64,000 bases of DNA from Chryseobacterium oncorhynchi (lineage in GTDB: Bacteria > Bacteroidota > Bacteroidia > Flavobacteriales > Weeksellaceae). The stretch spans positions 1,154,848 to 1,218,847 of the forward strand of contig NZ_PPEI02000001.1 of the NCBI RefSeq assembly GCF_002899895.1, written 5' to 3'. The position numbers and the translations under genes were made by a program. Below are positions 17,911-25,901 of the stretch, in pieces; position 1 is the first letter of the stretch; the number at the start of each line of letters is the position of its first letter. The notes beneath the pieces are model-generated. The model searched no databases, was not told the origin of the DNA, and was given only the letters and a program-made list of their open reading frames with translations.

Positions 17911-18005
17911 AGTGTATGGTTTATTACAAAATCTGTATGATTTATACTTTCTTGATTTTATACTAATACCATTGCAATATTTTTGGATTAGCAGATGGAA
18001 ATAAT

Positions 18006-18233
18006 TAATAAATCTGTTTAAACTTAACCATAAAAGTCACAAAAGTTTTTATTTTTTAAACACTTGAGTACACTTTAGAAAGTATAAGGAAATACTGCAC
18101 AATTAAGTTCACATAAGATGAAAATCTTTAGTGTACTTCTTATACACAAAGTGTATCACTTAAATAACTTACGTGTTTAAAAAGCTTTTGTATTTCCTTT
18201 GTGGTTTAATAAAAAATTTAAACAGATTTAATA
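18006..18233. mobile_element. MITE-like palindromic element (218 bp) with putative 5-bp target duplication
   Basis: AATCTGTTTAAA at 18011-18022 is repeated as its exact reverse complement at 18217-18228. Inside these ends the two halves stay complementary in blocks: TTTAAACACTTGAGT versus TTTAAACACGTAAGT, and TACACTTT followed shortly by GTATAAG, giving one long imperfect hairpin. TAATA flanks both ends directly (18006-18010 and 18229-18233). There is no coding capacity. These are the features of a non-autonomous inverted-repeat element. The flanks are AT-rich, so the target duplication could be chance. A perfect inner dyad, ATACACAAAGTGTAT, lies at 18142-18156. Confidence 0.6.
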
Positions 18234-18275
18234 TAAGAATTCTACCAATTAAGCATCATTCCATAACTTTCTTCT

Positions 18276-18283
18276 TATTTTTG
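18276..18283 (+). promoter_or_regulatory. candidate -7 element
   Basis: TATTTTTG (TAnnTTTG) 12 bp before the ATG at 18296. No TTG at the usual spacing, so the match is partial; it would give a nearly leaderless transcript. Confidence 0.4.
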
Positions 18284-18295
18284 AAAAAAAATTAT

Positions 18296-18649
18296 ATGAA
18301 AAAAATTATAAGCATTATTTCGGTATCTGCATCAATCTTTGTAACCGCACAAACAGGGATTAACACCCCAAATCCAAAAGCTACTCTTGATGTGACTGCA
18401 AAAAAAGAAATCTTAACCATTGATGGGCTATTGCCTCCCAGATTAACACGTGCAGAACTTACAGAAAAAGGAAACACTTTATATGGAATAGAACAGGATG
18501 GTGCCATTATATATATTACCAATCCTTCCGGAGGAGATAATTCAAGCCAAAGAGAATATATTGAAAGTAAAGGACTCTATATCTTTGATGCCGAGGCTGC
18601 CAATAAAGAAGGAAGATGGATGTGCTTATTCTGCTATGGTATTGTATAA
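18296..18649 (+). CDS. small exported protein with a TGINTPNPKATLDV motif (117 aa)
   Basis: A 117-residue protein with a signal peptide (MKKIISIISVSASIFVTAQ). The mature N-terminus TGINTPNPKATLDV is a motif seen at the start of many long secreted Bacteroidota proteins (the GIGTxxPxxxLDV pattern), where it precedes fibre- or collagen-like bodies. Here the protein stops about 80 residues later with CLFCYGIV, so it is either a minimal member or a remnant of a longer gene. The frame is open upstream to 18173, but that part would lie inside the MITE-like element. It is convergent with hemL through a shared hairpin. No function is known. Confidence 0.7.
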   Translation: MKKIISIISVSASIFVTAQTGINTPNPKATLDVTAKKEILTIDGLLPPRLTRAELTEKGNTLYGIEQDGAIIYITNPSGGDNSSQREYIESKGLYIFDAEAANKEGRWMCLFCYGIV

Positions 18650-18680
18650 AAAAACTTAATTACTCATAAAAAATACAAAA

Positions 18681-18710
18681 AGAGACTGCCTTGTAGGACA
18701 GTCTCTTTAT
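18681..18710. terminator. bidirectional terminator between the small exported protein gene and hemL
   Basis: AGAGACTG / CAGTCTCT with an inner CC/GG extension. T-rich DNA follows on both strands and is stronger on the minus (hemL) side. Confidence 0.8.
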
Positions 18711-18712
18711 AT

Positions 18713-20002
18713 TTATAAATTAGAATATTCAAATTTTCTTACTGCTTCCAGTGTCATGTCAATTTCTTTATCCTTGATTGCATCACTGATGAAGTAAGTT
18801 TCATAACCACTTGGTGGAAGATACACTCCATTCTGAAGCATCTGGTGGAAGAAGTTATTGAACAATGAATGATTAGCTTCCTGTGCTTCATCAAAGTTGG
18901 AAACTCTATTGATGTGGAAGAACACAGACATCATTGATCCTTTTCTGTTGATTTTATGGGCAATTCCTTTTTCATTTAAAATCTTTCCGATCTCAAAATC
19001 TAAGGTTTCTGTTGTTTTATTTAATCTGTTGAAAAATTCTGAATCGTTTTTAATCAGTTGAAGAGTTTTTAATCCGGCTCTCATTGCCAAAGGATTTCCA
19101 CTTAATGTACCTGCCTGATATACTCCTCCTTTCGGTGCCAGGTGGTCCATAATTTCGTTTCTTCCTGCAAAGGCTCCCACTGGAAGTCCGCCTCCGATTA
19201 CTTTTCCATAGGTTACCAAATCTGCCTTAACATTGAAAAGCTCCTGCGCTCCTCCAAATGCTAATCTGAAACCAGTCATTACCTCATCAAAGATCAGTAA
19301 AGCTCCATTTTCATCACAGATTTTTCTAAGGTTTTGTAGGAAATTATTTTCCGGCAATACGCATCCCATGTTTCCGGCAACCGGTTCAATAATCACCGCT
19401 GCAATTTCTCCCTGATTATGACGGAATAAATCTTCAACCTGCTCAAAATCATTGTAACGAGCCAGTAATGTATCTTTAGCTGTACCAGCTGTTACACCCG
19501 GAGAATTTGGATTTCCAAAAGTTGCAGCTCCACTTCCCGCTTTAATCAGAAATGAATCTGAATGACCGTGGTAACAACCTTCAAATTTTACAATTTTATC
19601 TCTTTTAGTATACCCTCTTGCTAGTCTGACAGCACTCATACAAGCTTCCGTTCCCGAAGAAACCATTCTGATCTGGTCTATATTAGGAACGTTTTCAATG
19701 ATGAATTTTGCAATCTCCGTTTCAAGTTCTGTAGGAGCACCGAATGAGAATCCTTTTTCTGCCTGAATTTTCAGTTCTTCCAATACTTCAGGGTGGGTGT
19801 GCCCTAAAATAGCCGGCCCCCATGAATTGATGTAATCGATATACGTATTATCATCTGCATCGGTAAGGTAAGCCCCCTTTGCCGATTTCATGAAAACGGG
19901 AACTCCGCCCACAGATTTGAATGCTCTTACCGGAGAATTTACTCCTCCCGGAATGTATTTATAGGCTTCATCAAATAAAGCCGAACTTCTTTGGTACTTC
20001 AT
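18713..20002 (-). CDS. hemL: glutamate-1-semialdehyde 2,1-aminomutase
   Basis: HemL is a PLP enzyme that converts glutamate-1-semialdehyde to 5-aminolevulinate in the C5 pathway of heme synthesis. The 429 residues match the family length. The PLP lysine is in [19 protein letters not shown], the aspartate in [12 protein letters not shown], and the phosphate-binding region in [18 protein letters not shown]. The start [13 protein letters not shown] and [11 protein letters not shown] are typical. It is a cytosolic single gene here, with no other hem genes adjacent; a shared terminator follows. Confidence 0.97.
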   Translation of the reverse strand: MKYQRSSALFDEAYKYIPGGVNSPVRAFKSVGGVPVFMKSAKGAYLTDADDNTYIDYINSWGPAILGHTHPEVLEELKIQAEKGFSFGAPTELETEIAKFIIENVPNIDQIRMVSSGTEACMSAVRLARGYTKRDKIVKFEGCYHGHSDSFLIKAGSGAATFGNPNSPGVTAGTAKDTLLARYNDFEQVEDLFRHNQGEIAAVIIEPVAGNMGCVLPENNFLQNLRKICDENGALLIFDEVMTGFRLAFGGAQELFNVKADLVTYGKVIGGGLPVGAFAGRNEIMDHLAPKGGVYQAGTLSGNPLAMRAGLKTLQLIKNDSEFFNRLNKTTETLDFEIGKILNEKGIAHKINRKGSMMSVFFHINRVSNFDEAQEANHSLFNNFFHQMLQNGVYLPPSGYETYFISDAIKDKEIDMTLEAVRKFEYSNL

Positions 20003-20074
20003 ATATTTGTTGCTGGCTGACGGTTCTTGATTGACGCGTAAATTTTACTGTCAATGATAAACCATCAACACAAA

Positions 20075-21142
20075 TTAGTTTCTTGGTTTTTTATCGATCA
20101 AATAAATCAGCTGCCCTGCAGATGGCTGTTGTCCTTCATCCATTCTGTTTTTGGCATATAACTTATGTAATTTGATCCCGAATTTCTGGGCGATATCATG
20201 CATATCTTCACCTGATTCTGCCTTGTAGGTAGCCGTATTTCCTGCAGAGTTTTTAGATTCAAGGAAAACAATATCGTTTTTCTTCAATTCTTCATTCTCC
20301 AGCTCATTCCACTTCATCAGTCTGCTTTCGCTTACTTTAAATTTATTGGCAATGAATTGAACATTGGTATCTTCAGGAATGATGATATATTTCAAACCGT
20401 CATTCGGGTGGCTTTTGATAAGAATAGAATTAAGAATCTCAGCTTTTGTCTTGATTCTTTCTACTCTTTTTTGCTGTTGTGCATAGGAAGTCTGTTTGTA
20501 CGGAACTTCTACGGTAACCGGTTCCTTGGCTTTCTTGATTGCCTTTCCAGGTTCCAACTGAGCCATAAATGTTCTGTCGTCTTTCAGATCCGGATACATT
20601 TTAAGGACAGCATACAACACTTCTTTAGAATTGGTGTTGTCGTATTCGTATAATTTATACTTTTCAATTTTCGTGATCAGGATTGAAGCATATCGTGGAT
20701 TGGTTGCATATCCAGCTTTTTTTAAACCGGTAGCCCACGCTCTGTAATCCTTCATATCAAGCTTGAAAAGATTAGCGTAATATTTTCTAGTGGATAAAAA
20801 TATGGAATGATCTTCATAAGATTGTCTTGGATCATCATACACACGGAAACATTCGTTGGGAGCATCGTCCGTATGTTTCATTGTTTTACCTGTCCAATCT
20901 TCTTTACATTTTATTCCGAAGTGATTCTTACCCTGTTGTGCTAATCTGCTTTGCCCACCTCCGGTTTCCAGGAGTCCCTGAGCAAGAGTAATAGAAGCCG
21001 GAATTTTATATTTTTCCATCTCCTCTACTGCATATTTAGCAAAATTCTGAATGTACTGATCTTCGGTTGCCCAGCCCTGGGCAGAAAGTTTTGATAAAAC
21101 TAAAAGGCTTATTGATAGGAAAAGTCTTTTCATGTTTTTCAA
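20075..21142 (-). CDS. GH73-type glucosaminidase with LysM domains
   Basis: A 355-residue exported peptidoglycan hydrolase. The signal peptide ends LSKLSAQ. Residues ~28-165 form an FlgJ/GH73-like N-acetylglucosaminidase domain with the catalytic Glu in AQGLLETGGGQSRLA and the NHFGIKC and FRVYDDPRQSYEDHS motifs. Two LysM-like repeats follow (around residues 250-300, IIPEDTNVQFIANKFKVSES, and 305-350, ESGEDMHDIAQKFGIKL), which bind glycan chains. It should cut between GlcNAc and MurNAc during wall growth or separation. The start may be the Met at residue 4. The upstream gene ends only 6 bp before it, so the two are co-transcribed. Confidence 0.9.
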   Translation of the reverse strand: MKNMKRLFLSISLLVLSKLSAQGWATEDQYIQNFAKYAVEEMEKYKIPASITLAQGLLETGGGQSRLAQQGKNHFGIKCKEDWTGKTMKHTDDAPNECFRVYDDPRQSYEDHSIFLSTRKYYANLFKLDMKDYRAWATGLKKAGYATNPRYASILITKIEKYKLYEYDNTNSKEVLYAVLKMYPDLKDDRTFMAQLEPGKAIKKAKEPVTVEVPYKQTSYAQQQKRVERIKTKAEILNSILIKSHPNDGLKYIIIPEDTNVQFIANKFKVSESRLMKWNELENEELKKNDIVFLESKNSAGNTATYKAESGEDMHDIAQKFGIKLHKLYAKNRMDEGQQPSAGQLIYLIDKKPRN

Positions 21143-21148
21143 TTTTAC

Positions 21149-22057
21149 TTATATAATTAAATTTCTATTCTGTTTTTCTAAAAGCAAATTTGCTCCCTCA
21201 ATTCCCTGCAATCCACCTGTATGAAAGCACAAAATTCTACTGTTTTCAGGAAAATACTCTTCATCAATCAGTTCAAATATCTTCTGCATCATCTTTCCTG
21301 TATAAATCGGTTCTAAAGGAATTTCATATTTTTCTTTGAAATCATTGATAAAACGGATATTTTCATCACTTATTTTACCATAACCTCCAAAACATGAATC
21401 TATTAGATTAAAATTATGTTTCAAAGTTAATTCAAAAATTTTATTTTCCAGTGAAGCATCGTCAACAACCTTACATCCTATAACTTTCTGATTATCTTCA
21501 CAAAATTTTGAAATTCCGGCAATGGTTCCTCCGGTTCCAACTGCGGTGCAAAGGTAATCAAAATCTTTTGTTTGCTCATTGAGCATCATTTTTACGCCTG
21601 CCACAGCCTCTTCATTGGTTCCTCCTTCGGGAACAATCAGTGCTTCAGGAAACTCATGTTGCAGAAATTCAGTTAGCTTTTCTTTATGTCGATATTCTTC
21701 GCGGGTGACAAATTTCAGGTTCATCCCGTTTCTTTTAGCAAAAAGCAATGTTGGATTATCACGCCATTTGTGCTCCAATTCTTCTCCTCTTATGATACCC
21801 AATGTAGGAATACCTGCCAAATTCCCTACTGCTGAAACAGCAGCAATGTGATTGGAAAAAGCACCACCAAAAGTAATAACATAGGGCTTTTCCGGATTCT
21901 TTTCCAGGTAATGATTGACATTGTAAAATAGCTTCCAGTATTTATTTCCTGAAATCTGTGGATGAATAAGATCTTCTCTTTTTATGAAAAGTCTTACATT
22001 TTTATGAATTGAAATTTCCTGAATGGGAATCTGTTCTGTCGGGAATTTTAATAGCAT
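21149..22057 (-). CDS. ACC deaminase / D-cysteine desulfhydrase family PLP enzyme
   Basis: A 302-residue fold-type II PLP enzyme. The PLP lysine is in PQISGNKYWKL. GGAFSNHIAAVSAVG binds the substrate carboxylate, and VGTGGTIAGISKF binds the cofactor phosphate. Family members either deaminate 1-aminocyclopropane-1-carboxylate (lowering plant ethylene) or desulfurate D-cysteine. Specificity depends on a few residues that I cannot assign safely, and members this short, outside the AcdS group, are more often D-cysteine desulfhydrase-like. It is cytosolic and the first gene of an operon with the glucosaminidase. Confidence 0.88.
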   Translation of the reverse strand: MLLKFPTEQIPIQEISIHKNVRLFIKREDLIHPQISGNKYWKLFYNVNHYLEKNPEKPYVITFGGAFSNHIAAVSAVGNLAGIPTLGIIRGEELEHKWRDNPTLLFAKRNGMNLKFVTREEYRHKEKLTEFLQHEFPEALIVPEGGTNEEAVAGVKMMLNEQTKDFDYLCTAVGTGGTIAGISKFCEDNQKVIGCKVVDDASLENKIFELTLKHNFNLIDSCFGGYGKISDENIRFINDFKEKYEIPLEPIYTGKMMQKIFELIDEEYFPENSRILCFHTGGLQGIEGANLLLEKQNRNLII

Positions 22058-22091
22058 TTTAGTTTTTTGTACTATTCATGGGTTATTATTG

Positions 22092-22099
22092 CAAAAATA
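22092..22099 (-). promoter_or_regulatory. candidate -7 element
   Basis: TATTTTTG on the minus strand, 34 bp before the ATG at 22057. No TTG at the standard distance. Confidence 0.4.
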
Positions 22100-22148
22100 G
22101 GAAAAGATTTAATTTTAAATAACCACACTGCTGATGCCTGTAAGTATT

Positions 22149-22210
22149 AAGTTTTGGCTAAAGCCAGATGAATTTTAATTTATTCATTGGTTAAAGCGGA
22201 TTAAAGCCCA
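22149..22210 (+). repeat. REP-like interspersed repeat, copy 1
   Basis: Starts AAGTTTTGGCTAAAGCC and ends TTAAAGCCCA. The same two ends, in the opposite orientation and at similar spacing, occur at 47834-47888, with a more variable middle. It lies in a 209-bp gap with no gene. Confidence 0.65.
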
Positions 22211-22266
22211 CCCAAATTGAATATTATGACAGCTATTGATATTTAGTAATAAGATCCATCGTCATT

Positions 22267-22593
22267 CTAAAGATATTTTCTAAAGTTCCAGAGTTTCCTC
22301 TTTTTAAGATAATTCAAATTGTGTTCATTAGCGTAGGCTTCTCTTTCGAATGATATTCTTTTATAGGCCTGGTATCCATCTTTTAGTTTAAAGAACCAAT
22401 AATAATATTCAATAACATAGAAAATATAGAAGAATATAATGAGCATTTCCAACTGTTGTCTAAGATGGATCTTTTCGTGATTGATAAGTACATTATTTTC
22501 CTTATCTTCGGGTTTCCTAATGAAGATAAAGGGAAAAAGAGCAATGCCATTAATTTTTAACTTTTTTAGTGGCTTTTGGCATACAATTATCAT
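22267..22593 (-). CDS. small membrane protein with an HEKIH motif
   Basis: I do not recognise a named family. The protein has 108 residues: a short basic N-terminus, a loop with NHEKIHLRQQLEML, one strongly hydrophobic segment (IIFFYIFYVIEYYYWFF), and then FEREAYANEHNLNYLKKR. HEKIH fits the HExxH zinc-protease pattern, and the downstream EREAY glutamate could be the third ligand of a gluzincin-like site, as in M56/BlaR1-type membrane metalloproteases. It is much smaller than those, so this may be a minimal or a non-catalytic relative. It is divergent from the DUF5522 gene 40 bp away. Confidence 0.75.
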   Translation of the reverse strand: MIIVCQKPLKKLKINGIALFPFIFIRKPEDKENNVLINHEKIHLRQQLEMLIIFFYIFYVIEYYYWFFKLKDGYQAYKRISFEREAYANEHNLNYLKKRKLWNFRKYL

Positions 22594-22598
22594 AGTAA

Positions 22599-22606
22599 CA
22601 AATATA
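22599..22606 (-). promoter_or_regulatory. candidate -7 element
   Basis: TATATTTG on the minus strand, 5 bp before the ATG at 22593, giving a leaderless or very short-leader transcript if used. Confidence 0.35.
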
Positions 22607-22630
22607 AAAAGTTTTTTGACTTGCTTTTAA

Positions 22631-22816
<186 letters not shown>

Positions 22817-22817
22817 A

Positions 22818-23345
22818 ATGAAAAAATATATTTTTATTTTGTTGGCATCGGCTACATTGGGATTAACTTCATGTAGTCCTTTTCAGGTACGTTCGGATTA
22901 TGCTGAAACAGCCAATTTCAATTCTTTTAAAACGTATAAGATAAGAATTGATGATTTAAAATTGAATGATATTGATAAAGACAGGGTTTTGAATGAACTT
23001 TCAAGACAACTTCAAAGCAAAGGGCTTCAGTCCGGAGAAAATCCAGATCTGATTGTCAATGTAAAAGCTAACCATAAGAAAGTTACGGATATCAATAGTT
23101 CTTCTCCTTACGGAATGTGGGGATGGGGCGGACCATTCGGATGGGGTGTTGGAATGAACAGAACATGGACAACCAATTATAATGAAGGAGCGCTGATTGT
23201 TGACCTCATCGATTCAAAGACGAATAAATTGGTTTGGCAGGGTATCGGAAGCGGAATTTCTGTAGATTCTCCAAAATCTAAGCAAAGACAAATTCCTGAA
23301 ATTCTGGCTGAGATCATGAAAAACTATCCGCCACAGAGAAAATAA
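22818..23345 (+). CDS. DUF4136 family lipoprotein
   Basis: A 176-residue lipoprotein: signal MKKYIFILLASATLGLTSC with the lipobox ending at Cys19. The mature part fits the DUF4136 pattern: SDYAETANFNSFKTYKI at the start and NEGALIVDLIDSKTNKLVWQG near the end, with a Gly/Trp-rich insert (GMWGWGGPFGWGVGMNR) between. The family is widespread in Bacteroidota and Proteobacteria, sits on a membrane facing the periplasm, and has no established role. The start at 22818 is preferred to 22797 because the signal peptide begins there. A terminator follows. Confidence 0.87.
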   Translation: MKKYIFILLASATLGLTSCSPFQVRSDYAETANFNSFKTYKIRIDDLKLNDIDKDRVLNELSRQLQSKGLQSGENPDLIVNVKANHKKVTDINSSSPYGMWGWGGPFGWGVGMNRTWTTNYNEGALIVDLIDSKTNKLVWQGIGSGISVDSPKSKQRQIPEILAEIMKNYPPQRK

Positions 23346-23370
23346 GATGTAATTTTATTATTATATATTA

Positions 23371-23397
23371 CCAGCACTTTTTGTGCTGGTTTTTTTA
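23371..23397 (+). terminator. rho-independent terminator
   Basis: CCAGCAC / GTGCTGG with a T5 loop and seven to eight T, 25 bp after the DUF4136 stop. Confidence 0.88.
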
Positions 23398-23547
23398 TGA
23401 GAAACTGTGTATTTACTATCCGTAAAGCCTGTCTTAATTCTTTGGTAATACACCTGTATTTAAAGCCGAATGCGGTACATTCAAAATTAACAATTATGTA
23501 ATTTTTTATTCATAAAAATGTAGTATTCTTGTTTAAAATTATATTAT

Positions 23548-25329
23548 ATGAAAAAAATTATCTTATTCTCTGTATTTTCGGGGCTTGCCTACGCACAGGC
23601 ACCTTCGGGATATTATAACTCAGCCAACGGACTCAATGGCGCTGCATTGAAAACGGAATTAAGCAGCATCATTAGTAACGGGCATCAGGACAAAGGCTAC
23701 GGCGGACTGTGGACTGCTTATAAAACTACAGATATTGATAAGGACTATGAAAATGACGGTTCTATTCTTGATATCTACTCAGAAAAGCCTGTAGGAACTG
23801 ATCCATACAAATATACTCCGGGTTCTAACCAGTGTGGAACTTATTCTACGGAAGGAAACTGCTATAACAGGGAACACATTGTTCCTCAAAGTTTATTTAA
23901 TCAGTCTTCACCAATGGTATCTGATGTTCACTTCATCAGAGCTACAGATGGAAAAGTAAACGGAATGAGAAGCAACTATCCATTTGGAAAGGTGGGAAGT
24001 GCTACTTTTACTTCTCAAAACGGATCAAAGCTTGGAAGTTCCATTTCTTCAGGATATGCGGGAACGGTTTTTGAGCCGATAGATGAATTTAAGGGTGATG
24101 TTGCGCGTATGATCTTTTATTTTGTAACGCGTTATCAAAGTAAACTTTCTTCTTTTTCTTCAGGAAATATGTTGGGAAGTTCTACATTCCCGGGACTTCA
24201 AACGTGGGAGCTGAATGTTCTTCTTGCATGGCACAATCAGGATCCGGTTTCACAGGCGGAGATTAAAAGAAATAATGCTTCTTACAGCTATCAGGGGAAC
24301 AGAAACCCTTTTATTGATAATCCAAGCTATGTTAATCTTATCTGGGGTTCTCAACAACCGACTGGTGATACTCAGGCTCCAACAACGGCTACAGGTTTAA
24401 ATGTTTCCGGAAAAACAGCTAACAGTATTTCTCTTGCATGGAATGCTTCTACGGATAATGTAGGGGTAACGGGTTATACTATTTATATGGATGGAAATCT
24501 GAAAACAACGGTAAGCTCTACTTCTGCTACAATTTCAGGATTGAATCCTTCCACTACCTACAATTTTTATGTGGTAGCTAAGGACGCTGCAGGAAATTCT
24601 TCTTCTAACAGCTCTACGGTTTCCGGAACAACAAATTCAGGAGGGACTACAATTCCAACTACGGACTGTGTAAATGAAAATTTTGAAGCTATTCCGGCAG
24701 CCAGCTCTACTTACACTTCTAAAACATGGAGCAATAATGGTGTTTCCTGGACAGCTACAGATTCAAGAACTGATCAAACAATCAACAACAAAGCGATTAC
24801 GATAAGAAATGGTTCTTTAACGTCTAACAGTTCATCTAATGGTGGTATTGGATCTTTAACGGTCACTACACAAATGAAGTTCTCAGGAACCAATGGGACT
24901 TTTGATGTGAAAGTAAACGGTACAAGTGTAGGAACTATTCCTTACAGTACAACAGCGACAACAACTACTATTAACGATATTAATATTACAGGAAACGTAA
25001 CGGTAAGTTTGGTCAATAATTCTGCAAGTAACAGAGTGGCTATTGATGATCTTAAATGGACGTGTTATTCTGGTGCTGCGGGAAGACAGGCGAAAAGTAT
25101 TGCTCCAAGCTATAAGATCTCTCCCAATCCAATTACCAATCAGGAAATTTTTGTAAGCGGCGATGTTCAGAATATCAAGAAAGCTGAAATCTACACATTA
25201 CAGGGAAAGGTTCTTCAGACTATTGACAGTCCTTTTAGAAATGGAAATTCAATCAAGACCAGAAATCTTGGTCAGGGTGTATATATTTTGAAGCTGGATG
25301 GTTCTACGATACAGTTTTTGGTAAAATAA
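23548..25329 (+). CDS. secreted endonuclease I family nuclease with FnIII and T9SS sorting tail
   Basis: A 593-residue extracellular nuclease. After a signal peptide (ending GLAYAQ), residues ~20-270 are an EndA/NucM (endonuclease I) domain with the metal-site motif CYNREHIVPQSLF and DVHFIRATDGKVNGMRSNYPFG. A fibronectin type III domain (~275-362; PTTATGLNVSGKTANSISL) and a beta-sandwich of about 130 residues follow. The last ~75 residues (KISPNPITNQ ... LGQGVYILKL) are a type A type IX secretion sorting domain, so the enzyme leaves through the T9SS and probably scavenges DNA or RNA outside. It is a single gene with a bidirectional terminator. Confidence 0.93.
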   Translation: MKKIILFSVFSGLAYAQAPSGYYNSANGLNGAALKTELSSIISNGHQDKGYGGLWTAYKTTDIDKDYENDGSILDIYSEKPVGTDPYKYTPGSNQCGTYSTEGNCYNREHIVPQSLFNQSSPMVSDVHFIRATDGKVNGMRSNYPFGKVGSATFTSQNGSKLGSSISSGYAGTVFEPIDEFKGDVARMIFYFVTRYQSKLSSFSSGNMLGSSTFPGLQTWELNVLLAWHNQDPVSQAEIKRNNASYSYQGNRNPFIDNPSYVNLIWGSQQPTGDTQAPTTATGLNVSGKTANSISLAWNASTDNVGVTGYTIYMDGNLKTTVSSTSATISGLNPSTTYNFYVVAKDAAGNSSSNSSTVSGTTNSGGTTIPTTDCVNENFEAIPAASSTYTSKTWSNNGVSWTATDSRTDQTINNKAITIRNGSLTSNSSSNGGIGSLTVTTQMKFSGTNGTFDVKVNGTSVGTIPYSTTATTTTINDINITGNVTVSLVNNSASNRVAIDDLKWTCYSGAAGRQAKSIAPSYKISPNPITNQEIFVSGDVQNIKKAEIYTLQGKVLQTIDSPFRNGNSIKTRNLGQGVYILKLDGSTIQFLVK

Positions 25330-25350
25330 CTCAGGTATATTTATTATAAA

Positions 25351-25386
25351 AGGCCGGTCTCTTTTGAGACCGGCCTTTGTTTTTTA
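25351..25386. terminator. bidirectional terminator between the nuclease gene and the T6SS island
   Basis: AGGCCGGTCTC / GAGACCGGCCT with a 4-nt loop; TTTGTTTTTT follows on the plus strand and TTTTATAAT on the minus strand. Confidence 0.9.
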
Positions 25387-25401
25387 TCATTCAAATTATT
25401 T

Positions 25402-25887
25402 TTATTGGTCTTTTCTGACCGGATCTAAGGTAGGGTCCCAAAGTCCTAATTTGTATTTTTTATTGAGGTATTTCACAGTGCTGTTGCGTGATACTAAAAA
25501 TTCTCTGGCTATAGCATATTCATCAAAGTTGATGGCGAAATGTTCTCTGTACTTTTTTATTTGAGGAGTAATAATAAGACTGTCAAAAGTTTCTTGCGCC
25601 GTTTCATTCTGATGGAAACTCAAAGAATCCCAAAGTTTTTTTTGGGCTTTAAAGCATGAATCTTCTATCTGATATTCATATTTATTAATGAAGATACCGG
25701 CCTCGGTATTTTTATCATCCAGTTTTTTAAGAAAGGAATTTACATACTTCAGGGTATCTCCTGTAGGTTTATAATTTGCAATTACAGTTCTAAGTTCATC
25801 GTTTGCTTTTGTCTCTTTTTTCTGATTTTGAGAACAGGACAGAAGCAATATACACCAGGCTCCTATTAATGCTATATTCTTTACCAT
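25402..25887 (-). CDS. lipoprotein of unknown function, last gene of the T6SS cargo island
   Basis: I do not recognise this family. It has a lipoprotein signal (lipobox LLLSC, Cys18) and 161 residues, rich in Lys/Asp/Glu, with an amphipathic-helical look and one other cysteine (DSCFKAQKK). It follows the 324-aa lipoprotein by 14 bp and ends at the shared terminator. Its terminal place in a string of type VI cargo genes makes an immunity or accessory role possible; nothing in the sequence proves it. Confidence 0.72.
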   Translation of the reverse strand: MVKNIALIGAWCILLLSCSQNQKKETKANDELRTVIANYKPTGDTLKYVNSFLKKLDDKNTEAGIFINKYEYQIEDSCFKAQKKLWDSLSFHQNETAQETFDSLIITPQIKKYREHFAINFDEYAIAREFLVSRNSTVKYLNKKYKLGLWDPTLDPVRKDQ

Positions 25888-25901
25888 ATCAAAGATTTCA
25901 C

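Noticed and set aside
18142-18156. ATACACAAAGTGTAT as a dedicated operator for the AraC protein
   Set aside because: It lies inside the long inverted repeat of the MITE-like element and can be explained by that; kept only as a shared half-site with 17907-17917.
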